Translations under genes and position numbers: made by a program
Notes under the pieces: model-generated
What the model saw: the letters and a program-made list of their open reading frames with translations, nothing else
What the model was told of the DNA's origin: nothing
The model's database searches: none
DNA from: UBA1038 sp964481445
Lineage (GTDB): Bacteria; Bacillota; Clostridia; Christensenellales; Aristaeellaceae
NCBI GenBank assembly: GCA_964481445.1
Contig: CAYZTQ010000096.1
Span: 1-7,013 of the forward strand
Length of the DNA stretch: 7,013 nt
Direction of reading: 5' to 3'
Part shown: one piece after another, positions 1 through 5,279 of the stretch
Position numbering within the stretch: position 1 is the stretch's first letter
Layout of the letters: every line of letters begins with the position of its first letter

Positions 1-1010
1 AGCGCAGGCTCCTTTTCAAGGGCGGCGCGCAGCGCGGGGGCGGCTTCCTTGAGGGCGAGCAGGGCGGAGACAAGGCTGTCTTCCGTCAGGTTTTCCTGCA
101 GCAGCACATGGGCGAGGCCGCGCTTTTGATAGCTTTCGGCGTTGAGGATCTGGTCGCCGCGGCTGGCGCTGCGGGGCAGGGGGATCAACAGCATCGGCTT
201 TTTCAGCGCCGCGAACTCGCACAGGGCGTTGGCGCCCGAGCGGCTCAGCACCAGGTCGGCGCAGGCGAGGGCATGGGGCAGCTCTTCGCTTAAAAACTCG
301 GTCTGATAATAGCCTTCGGTGCCCGCAAGCTCCGGGGCCAGGTTGCCGCGGCCGCACAGGTGGAACACGTCCATCGAATCGAGCAGACGGGGCAGGGCGC
401 CGCGCAGCGCGGCGTTGAGGCTCTGCGCGCCCTGGCTGCCGCCCATCATGAGCAGCACGGGCCTTTCGCCGCTGAAGCCGCCCATGGCAAGGCCGCGCTC
501 CCGGCTGCCCGAAAACAACTGGGGCCGCAGGGGGGTGCCCGTCAAGACGCCCTTTTCGCCCAGCGCCTTCGCGCATTCGGGAAAGGTGGCGGCAACCTTT
601 TTGGAAAACTTCGCGCTGATGCGGTTGGCAAGGCCGGGGGTCAGGTCGCTCTCGTGGGCGACCACGGGCACGCCGAGCGCGCGGCAGGCCAGCACCACGG
701 GCACGGCCACAAAGCCGCCCTTGCTGAAGCAGATGTCGGGCTTAATTCTGGAAATCAAGCGGAAGCTCTGTGCGAAGCCTGCCAGCACGCGGAAGGGGTC
801 GGTAAAGTTTTTGACATCAAAATACCGGCGCAGCTTGCCCGTCTGAATGCTGTGGAAGCTGAGCGGCTGGCCCTGCATCAGCTCGCGCTCGATGCCGCTG
901 CTGCCGATGTAGTGGATGGCGTAGCCCGCCTCCTTCAGCTTCGGGATCAGGGCAAGGTGCGGGGTGACGTGGCCGGCGGTGCCGCCGCCTGTGAGCAGGA
1001 TGGTTTTCAC
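1..1010 (-). CDS. murG: MurG, lipid II-forming GlcNAc transferase (C-terminus cut by window edge)
   Basis: MurG moves GlcNAc from UDP-GlcNAc onto lipid I to make lipid II, at the cytoplasmic face of the membrane, in peptidoglycan synthesis. I translated 336 codons from a GTG start. The N-terminal glycine-rich loop GGGTAGHVTP (residues 8-17) fits the GT28 acceptor domain. TGKLRRYFDVKNFTDPF, FSKGGFVAVPVV and HESDLTPGLANRIS (from residue 119) match MurG blocks of Bacillota. GGSQGAQS (190-197) starts the UDP-sugar domain. SRSGANALCEF with E265, and ASRGDQ with Q287, correspond to nucleotide-sugar contacts known in MurG. Family members are about 350-370 residues, so only some 15-35 residues are missing. 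The GTG overlaps the upstream stop codon as GTGA, with GAAGAAGAGG ahead of it, which fixes the start and suggests translational coupling. The neighbours are not division/cell-wall (dcw) cluster genes, so this may be a second copy or a relocated one. Confidence 0.93.
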   Translation of the reverse strand, partial: MKTILLTGGGTAGHVTPHLALIPKLKEAGYAIHYIGSSGIERELMQGQPLSFHSIQTGKLRRYFDVKNFTDPFRVLAGFAQSFRLISRIKPDICFSKGGFVAVPVVLACRALGVPVVAHESDLTPGLANRISAKFSKKVAATFPECAKALGEKGVLTGTPLRPQLFSGSRERGLAMGGFSGERPVLLMMGGSQGAQSLNAALRGALPRLLDSMDVFHLCGRGNLAPELAGTEGYYQTEFLSEELPHALACADLVLSRSGANALCEFAALKKPMLLIPLPRSASRGDQILNAESYQKRGLAHVLLQENLTEDSLVSALLALKEAAPALRAALEKEPA

Positions 1011-2014
1011 GCGTTTTCCTCTTCTTCCGGGGGAAGCAACAGGGCGCGCTCCTTCTCCCACCATAGATGATAGCTTTCACCGGGCAGGCGCAGCTTTTCT
1101 TCCGCCTGCGCCCGAGAGAGTTTCAGCTCAAGGCCGTTTGGCAGCTCAAAGCGCAGCGTCCAGCCCGTTTCGCCCTGCTCGGCCGACAGCAGCTTCGCTG
1201 TCAGCGGGGGCGAAAACTGCGGCGTTTTCTCTTTGCACCAGCGCAGCCATTCGGGCCGCAGAAACAGGGTGACCCGCTCGCCCGGCATCAGCCACAGCGG
1301 GCTCTGACAGGGGATGTTGAGCCCCTGCGCGATAAACAGAAGACGGTTTCCCTTCAGGGCCTCCACCCGCCCGGAAATCAGGATGCTTTCGCCGCTCATG
1401 CGCGCGGCGCGCGCGCTGCGGGGATGCTCATACAGCTCCTGCGGGCTGCCGCTTTGCAAAATGAGCCCGCCGGACAGCAGGTACACCTCGTCCGCCGTCT
1501 CCTGAGCGAGAGGAGCGGTATCCAGAAAGAGAACGCCAAGGCCTGTCAGGCAGGCGGCCTTCAGCGTCTGAAGCAGCTTTTCTTTCAGCGCGTCCCCGGG
1601 CGCGGGGCCGGAGGCGTCTATCACCAATAGCGCGGGCTTTTGCGCGAGGGCGCGCGCCACGCGCGAAGCGAAGACGCGCTCGTCTTCTTCAAGCCCCGCG
1701 GGCTCGATGCCGAGGGCGGAGAGCCTTTCCCTGTCCCTGCGGAAATAGAAAAGGGGCTTTTTGCCCCCACGGATATAGCAAAGCTTCTTCTGATCCGGCC
1801 AGTCGTTCGTAATTTTGCGGCTTCCGAGATAGACGTCGCCGCTAAGGGGCTTTTCGCGCCCCGCGATCAGGCGGGCGGCGCGGCGCAGCGCTTCGGCCTC
1901 CTCCCCCTTGAGCAGGACAAACTGCCCCCTTTCAGCCCTGAGCGAGATACCCTGCAGAAGGCCCGCGCGATCCTTGAGGCCGAAGACGGAAAGCAGGGGA
2001 GCGGGCGCGCTCAT
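1007..2014 (-). CDS. Degenerate ABC ATPase-like protein with MalK/PotA-type C-terminal domain
   Basis: The 335-residue protein keeps the outline of an import-type ABC ATPase but has lost its catalytic motifs. The N-terminus (LLQGISLRAERGQFVLLKG, then RLIAGREKPLSGDVYL, about residues 19-63) aligns with the usual strand/P-loop/strand region. The P-loop itself reads GEEAEALRR (37-45), with no GK[ST]. The stretch to the next recognisable block is shortened. The LSGGQ signature is replaced by acidic residues before RVARALAQKP (118-127). Walker B is ALLVIDAS (128-135): the Asp is kept and the catalytic Glu is replaced by Ala. The H-loop region reads LFLDTAP (162-168) and has no His. The C-terminal part (about 210-330) resembles the TOBE/MOP-like domain of MalK/PotA proteins, with FLRPEW at 251-256. 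The frame is open throughout, and both ends overlap neighbouring genes by 4 bases. A structural or regulatory role is inferred; ATP hydrolysis is unlikely. Confidence 0.8.
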   Translation of the reverse strand: MSAPAPLLSVFGLKDRAGLLQGISLRAERGQFVLLKGEEAEALRRAARLIAGREKPLSGDVYLGSRKITNDWPDQKKLCYIRGGKKPLFYFRRDRERLSALGIEPAGLEEDERVFASRVARALAQKPALLVIDASGPAPGDALKEKLLQTLKAACLTGLGVLFLDTAPLAQETADEVYLLSGGLILQSGSPQELYEHPRSARAARMSGESILISGRVEALKGNRLLFIAQGLNIPCQSPLWLMPGERVTLFLRPEWLRWCKEKTPQFSPPLTAKLLSAEQGETGWTLRFELPNGLELKLSRAQAEEKLRLPGESYHLWWEKERALLLPPEEEENA

Positions 2015-2958
2015 GGCTGCCCCTCCCTTTCGCCCTCAAAGCCGCGGGTCTCGGCCACGATGTAGAGCGGCCGCCCCTTCACCTCGTCATACACGCGGGC
2101 CAGATAGCCGCCCGATATACCAAGCGCCGTCAGCACGCTGCCGAAGCCCAGCATGATGAGGGAGGCCAGCCACCACAGGCCGCCCGCCGTCCCCAAAAGC
2201 GCAAGCACGAACAGAATCAGCATCGTGAAGACGCCCGCGCCCAGCCAAAGAAGACCCAGCCAGAGCGGCAGCTTGAGCGGTTTGTCGGAAAAGCTCAGGA
2301 TGCCGTCGGCCGCCAGCTTCAGCATTTTTTTGAGGGGGTAGTGGGTCTGCCCGGCAAAGCGCTTATCGCGGTCGTAGAGCAGCGGCACCTGCCGGAAGCC
2401 CACCCAGGCGAACATGCCGCGCAGAAAGCGGGCGCGCTCGGGCATGCCGCGCACGACGTCGGCCACCTTCTCGTCCACCAGGCGGAAATCGCCCGTGTCG
2501 CGGGGGATGGCGTTGCCCGTCAGCTTCTGGATCAAGCTGTAATACACTTCCGCGGTCTTGAGCTTGAAATAGCTCTCGCCTTTGCGGCTGCGCCGCTGGC
2601 CGTACACCACCTGCGCGCCCTCTTTCCAAAGGCGCGCCATCTCGGGGATTACTTCCGGCGGATCCTGCAGATCGGCGTCGATGATGACGACGGCCTGTCC
2701 GCAGGCGTAGTCAAGCCCCGCGGAGACGGCGATCTGGTGGCCCGAGTTTCTGGCAAAGTGCAGCACGCGCACCCGCGCGTCCTCCTCCGCAAGGCGGTTG
2801 AGAAGCTGGGGCGTCTGATCGCGCGAGCCGTCGTTGACAAACACAAGCTCGTATTCTTCCTGCATGGAGCGCATCGCGTCTGAAAGGCGCCGGTAGCTTT
2901 CCATGATGACTTCTTCTTCGTTATAGCAGGGGATGACAACCGAATAGACGGGTTTCAT
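2011..2958 (-). CDS. Family 2 glycosyltransferase, GtrB/DPM1-like, membrane-anchored
   Basis: The protein has 315 residues, the usual size for GtrB-type enzymes, which transfer a sugar from a nucleotide donor to undecaprenyl phosphate on the cytoplasmic side of the membrane. The GT-A fold starts with VVIPCYNEEE (7-16), followed by VNDGSRD (41-47). DADLQDPPE (94-102) contains the DxD-type metal site. RDTGDFRL (153-160) and KRFAGQTHYPLKKML (199-213) are typical of the subfamily. Two hydrophobic segments follow, at about 230-256 and 262-286. The ending YLARVYDEVKGRPLYIV is characteristic of this group. The start is supported by AAGGGG seven bases ahead of the ATG, overlapping the stop of the upstream gene. 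Its stop overlaps the next start as ATGA. The sugar is unknown: family members use glucose, GlcNAc, mannose or aminoarabinose-type donors. No flippase or GT-C transferase gene is visible in the window. Confidence 0.92.
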   Translation of the reverse strand: MKPVYSVVIPCYNEEEVIMESYRRLSDAMRSMQEEYELVFVNDGSRDQTPQLLNRLAEEDARVRVLHFARNSGHQIAVSAGLDYACGQAVVIIDADLQDPPEVIPEMARLWKEGAQVVYGQRRSRKGESYFKLKTAEVYYSLIQKLTGNAIPRDTGDFRLVDEKVADVVRGMPERARFLRGMFAWVGFRQVPLLYDRDKRFAGQTHYPLKKMLKLAADGILSFSDKPLKLPLWLGLLWLGAGVFTMLILFVLALLGTAGGLWWLASLIMLGFGSVLTALGISGGYLARVYDEVKGRPLYIVAETRGFEGEREGQP

Positions 2959-2969
2959 GCGCTTACCCC

Positions 2970-3965
2970 TTACAGCATCTTGATCAGCATGTTCTTCTGC
3001 TCGTCCATTTCAAGGCTCAGCACCTTTTCCTTTTCAAGGGCCTTCAGCACGTCGCTGAAGCGCTTGAAGCCGATGCTCTTCTCGGTAAAATCGGGGTAGA
3101 GACCCTGAATGTCGGCCTTGAGGATGCTGGGGTTGATGCGCTCAAAGCCGTCGGATTTATAATGATCCAGCTGCTCCTTGAAGGCCTTGACCCAGTTTTC
3201 CTGTGTCAGCTTGTTGGCGGATTTTTCGGTATCATTGCCATCGCTTTCCAGCGACACCATCACATTGTAGTTGTCGCTTCTGACCTTGATGACGCCGTAC
3301 TTGGCCGACAGCTTGGTCAGGAGTTTACCGAAGGAGACGCAGCCGTAGCTTTTTTCGTTGAAGTCGGGGCGCAGGCGCAGCAGGATGCCCTTCAGCTCGC
3401 TTGCGAACATCTCATCCTCATCCGCCTGCTCGTCCAGAATGCTCTCGATCTGCTTGAGCAGGGCCAGGTCGTCGCCCTGCGCGTCATCCACCACGCGCTT
3501 GCGCTTGGGCTCGGGCTTTCTGCGCACGGCCACGCTTTCCAGAAACTGAAACTCGTTGCAGGCGTTGATAAAAATGCTGCTGGCCACCTCGCTTCGGGAG
3601 ATGCCCAGAACGAACTTGCCCATGCTCTTGAGCTTGCCCACCAGCGGCACATAGTCGCTGTCGCCCGACACGATGCAGAAGCTGTCGATCTGCGGGTTGG
3701 AATAGGCGATCTCCAGCGCGTCCAGCACCAGAAGGATGTCCGCGTTGTTTTTCTGCGCCACGCCAAAGCGCAGCGAGGGCACCACGGTGAAGGTGTTGCT
3801 GAGCAGCAGCTCTTTGAGCGAGCTGAAGCGGTCGGTGTAGCCGTACACCTTGCCCATCAGGATATCGCCCCTGATTTTCACCTTCTCAAGGATGTTGTTG
3901 AGGGTCTCCACCTTGGCGCCCGTATTTTCCAGATCAACAAAAATAGCAAATTTGGATGTGTTCAA
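2970..3965 (-). CDS. LabA-like NYN-domain protein with two C-terminal OST-HTH/LOTUS domains
   Basis: From the TTG at 3965 the protein has 331 residues. The N-terminal NYN (PIN-like) domain starts FAIFVDLENTG, with D11 and N14. It continues with KNNADILLVLDALEIAY (D76) and SGDSDYVPLVGKLKSMG (D102, D104), so the acidic residues that hold metal in PIN/NYN nucleases are present. A charged linker (about 148-165) leads to two LOTUS-like units at about 167-239 and 253-331. They share a pattern at 200 and 291: PDFxEKSxGxxxFxxxLxxL. LOTUS domains bind RNA and NYN domains are usually ribonucleases, so an RNA-processing role is inferred; the target is unknown. The frame also opens at a TTG at 4007 (345 residues). 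I prefer 3965 because relatives begin just before the first strand. Neither start has a well-spaced Shine-Dalgarno sequence. It is the first gene of the minus-strand run, 11 bases ahead of the glycosyltransferase. Confidence 0.88.
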   Translation of the reverse strand: MNTSKFAIFVDLENTGAKVETLNNILEKVKIRGDILMGKVYGYTDRFSSLKELLLSNTFTVVPSLRFGVAQKNNADILLVLDALEIAYSNPQIDSFCIVSGDSDYVPLVGKLKSMGKFVLGISRSEVASSIFINACNEFQFLESVAVRRKPEPKRKRVVDDAQGDDLALLKQIESILDEQADEDEMFASELKGILLRLRPDFNEKSYGCVSFGKLLTKLSAKYGVIKVRSDNYNVMVSLESDGNDTEKSANKLTQENWVKAFKEQLDHYKSDGFERINPSILKADIQGLYPDFTEKSIGFKRFSDVLKALEKEKVLSLEMDEQKNMLIKML

Positions 3966-3975
3966 ACAATCAGTG

Positions 3976-3995
3976 GCACGGGCCAGCGCCCGTGC
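3976..3995 (-). repeat. Perfect 8-bp hairpin at the 5' end of the NYN/LOTUS gene
   Basis: GCACGGGC and GCCCGTGC face each other across a 4-base loop. On the minus strand the hairpin follows AAAGGAA, a Shine-Dalgarno-like stretch at 3997-4003, and ends 10 bases before the preferred TTG start at 3965. Folding would bring the ribosome binding site near that start. No U-run follows, so it is not a typical terminator. Confidence 0.6.
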
Positions 3996-4031
3996 TTCCT
4001 TTATCAAAAATTACGCTTTGCGCGCACCTGT

Positions 4032-4061
4032 ACTATACCATAAACCCAGGGCTCTTTCCAA
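4032..4061 (-). promoter_or_regulatory. Candidate sigma-A promoter for the NYN-GT2-ABC-murG run
   Basis: On the minus strand there is TTGGAA (4056-4061; 4 of 6 to TTGACA), an 18-base spacer, then TATAGT (4032-4037; 5 of 6 to TATAAT). Transcription would start near 4025, giving a leader of about 60 bases to the TTG at 3965 and only about 18 bases to the TTG at 4007. It is the only clear promoter I see ahead of this gene run. Confidence 0.55.
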
Positions 4062-4101
4062 CCGGCGGCGCAGGGAAAGGGCGGGATGAGAGGAACGACC
4101 C

Positions 4102-4137
4102 ATACCGGTAGTAGATAAAATAATATACAACTGGTAT
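4102..4137. repeat. Imperfect inverted repeat flanking an AT-rich core in the divergent region
   Basis: ATACCGGT (4102-4109) and ACTGGTAT (4130-4137) are inverted copies matching at 7 of 8 positions, separated by a mostly A/T stretch. TACCGGTA (4103-4110) is itself a perfect 8-bp palindrome. A related ATACCA lies at 4035-4040, over the minus-strand -10 region. This could be a regulator site or chance. Confidence 0.3.
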
Positions 4138-4147
4138 TGCCTGTGGG

Positions 4148-4176
4148 TTCTGCCCGGGGCTCCCCGGTGATACACT
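4148..4176 (+). promoter_or_regulatory. Candidate extended -10 promoter for the XRE/exporter pair
   Basis: TGATACACT (4168-4176) fits an extended -10 element: TGn followed by TACACT, 4 of 6 to consensus. The -35 position with a 17-base spacer is TTCTGC, which is poor. Transcription would start near 4183, just ahead of the ribosome binding site. The AT-rich stretch at 4116-4130 offers alternative -10 boxes, so the assignment is tentative. Confidence 0.35.
4154..4167. promoter_or_regulatory. 14-bp perfect palindrome, candidate operator
   Basis: CCGGGGCTCCCCGG consists of two 6-base inverted arms around a 2-base centre. It lies in the spacer of the candidate XRE promoter and directly abuts the extended -10 element. 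A dimeric XRE repressor encoded just downstream is the obvious candidate to bind it. The loop is too short for a good RNA hairpin, which favours a DNA site. Confidence 0.4.
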
Positions 4177-4187
4177 GAGAGCACATC

Positions 4188-4194
4188 AAGGAGG
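4188..4194 (+). promoter_or_regulatory. Shine-Dalgarno sequence of the XRE regulator gene
   Basis: AAGGAGG lies 8 bases ahead of the ATG at 4203. It is a near-perfect match to the anti-Shine-Dalgarno sequence and fixes that start. Confidence 0.85.
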
Positions 4195-4202
4195 CAGAAG
4201 CG

Positions 4203-5279
4203 ATGGATATGCGTTTAGCGGAGAATATCAGGCAGTGTCGCCATCAGCTGGGCCTGACGCAGGAGCGGCTGGCAGGCGTTCTGGGCGTGACGGTAGGGGC
4301 TGTATACAAGTGGGAGGCCGGGCTTTCGACGCCGGAGTTGACGATGCTGATCGAGCTGGCCGACTTTTTCGACACCTCGCTGGATGCACTGATCGGCTAC
4401 GAGCTGAAGGACAACAGGCAGAAGGCGACCGCGGACAGGCTGCTGCTGTGCCTGCGCCAGAAGGACGCTTCGGGCCTTGCGGAGGCGGAAAAGGCGCTGA
4501 AGAAATACCCCTACAGCTTTGACGTGGTCTATCGCAGCGCCGGGCTGTATCAGGTGCTCGGCCTGCAGAGCCGCGACAGGGCCCTGCTGCGGCGCAGCGT
4601 CGAGCTGTATGAGGCGGCGCGCCCGCTGCTTTCGCAAAGCAGCGACCCCAGAATCGGCGAGATCAGCCTCTCGGGCGAAATCGCCGTGGCCCTGATGGTG
4701 CTTGAGGAGAACGACAAGGGCCTTGAGCTGCTTCAAAAAAACAATGTCAATGGGGTGTTCAACGACCTGATCGGCCTGACGCTGGCTTCGGACGCCCGGC
4801 GGTTTGAGGAGGCGTCGCTGCCGCTTTCCGAGGCGCTGGTGGACGCCATGGTTTCTCTGACCCGCGTCGTGTTCGGCTATATCAACGTGTATTTCAAACG
4901 AAAGGAGGAACGCCGGGCGCTTGAGCTGCTGCCTTGGGCCATCGCCGTGCTTTCCGGGCTGAAGGAGGGGGAAAAGAGCAGCTTTTTTGATAAAACGGTC
5001 TGCCTGCTCTACGCCTGCCTCGCCTTCGCGCAGCTGAAGACGGGCAGCAGGGAAGAAGCGGCGCGGTCGCTCCACAGCGCCTGCGCGCTTGCCGTCACCT
5101 TCGACCGTTCGCCCGATTACCGGGTGCAGTCGCTGCGCTTTGTCAGCGGCGGGCTTGAAGCGGCGGCCCATGACGACATCGGGGGCACCGCGCTGGAGGG
5201 GCTGGAAAAGGCCGTCGCTCAGTTTGAGGATGAGGCCCTTGCCGGGCTTTGGGAGGAGGCTTGTCGCCATGCGGAATGA
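4203..5279 (+). CDS. XRE-family transcriptional regulator with TPR-like helical C-terminal domain
   Basis: The protein has 358 residues. Residues 5-65 form a Cro/C1-type helix-turn-helix: LAENIRQCRHQLGLTQERLA, then VTVGAVYKWEAG (29-40), where recognition-helix residues would sit, then STPELTMLIELADFF. The rest (about 73-357) is almost entirely amphipathic helices with a TPR-like rhythm, for example AEAEKALKKYP and ALELLPWAIAVLSGLKEG. That suggests a ligand- or peptide-sensing domain. It resembles Clostridia regulators I recall being encoded beside ABC transporters; this is recognition of a pattern, not a search result. It has no membrane segment, so it should be cytoplasmic. Its stop lies inside the start of the ABC exporter gene (11-base overlap), so the two are almost certainly co-expressed and it probably controls that exporter. 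Autoregulation through the palindrome at 4154-4167 is inferred. Confidence 0.9.
   Translation: MDMRLAENIRQCRHQLGLTQERLAGVLGVTVGAVYKWEAGLSTPELTMLIELADFFDTSLDALIGYELKDNRQKATADRLLLCLRQKDASGLAEAEKALKKYPYSFDVVYRSAGLYQVLGLQSRDRALLRRSVELYEAARPLLSQSSDPRIGEISLSGEIAVALMVLEENDKGLELLQKNNVNGVFNDLIGLTLASDARRFEEASLPLSEALVDAMVSLTRVVFGYINVYFKRKEERRALELLPWAIAVLSGLKEGEKSSFFDKTVCLLYACLAFAQLKTGSREEAARSLHSACALAVTFDRSPDYRVQSLRFVSGGLEAAAHDDIGGTALEGLEKAVAQFEDEALAGLWEEACRHAE
5252..5259 (+). promoter_or_regulatory. Shine-Dalgarno sequence that decides the exporter start
   Basis: GGAGGAGG inside the end of the regulator gene lies 9 bases ahead of the ATG at 5269. The reading frame is open back to 5089, but the 60 codons before 5269 are Arg/Pro-rich out-of-frame sequence of the regulator gene, so 5269 is the real start. 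Confidence 0.75.

Noticed and set aside
16..576. Minus-strand frame overlapping the murG region
   Set aside because: It is out of frame with murG, whose own GTG-started frame carries the GT28 motifs. This one is Arg/Pro-rich noise.
1007..2014. Reading the degenerate ABC gene as a frameshifted pseudogene
   Set aside because: The frame is uninterrupted from a well-placed ATG to a stop that overlaps the next start. The lost motifs are substitutions and shortening, not frame breaks.
3976..3995. The hairpin as a transcription terminator
   Set aside because: No run of T follows on either strand, and no gene ends nearby on either strand.
3162..4043. Plus-strand open frame opposite the NYN/LOTUS gene
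   Set aside because: It would start inside the opposite gene and read out through its promoter. The translation is His/Gln/Val-rich and has no recognisable motif.
4004..4189. Small minus-strand frame (61 codons) in the divergent region, with a hydrophobic middle
   Set aside because: It begins within the XRE promoter area, has no good ribosome binding site and spans the candidate promoter of the NYN gene. A leader peptide cannot be excluded but nothing supports it.
4215..5270. Long minus-strand open frame opposite the XRE regulator
   Set aside because: It has the same low-complexity composition and no ribosome binding site. The plus-strand frame has a clear helix-turn-helix and Shine-Dalgarno sequence.
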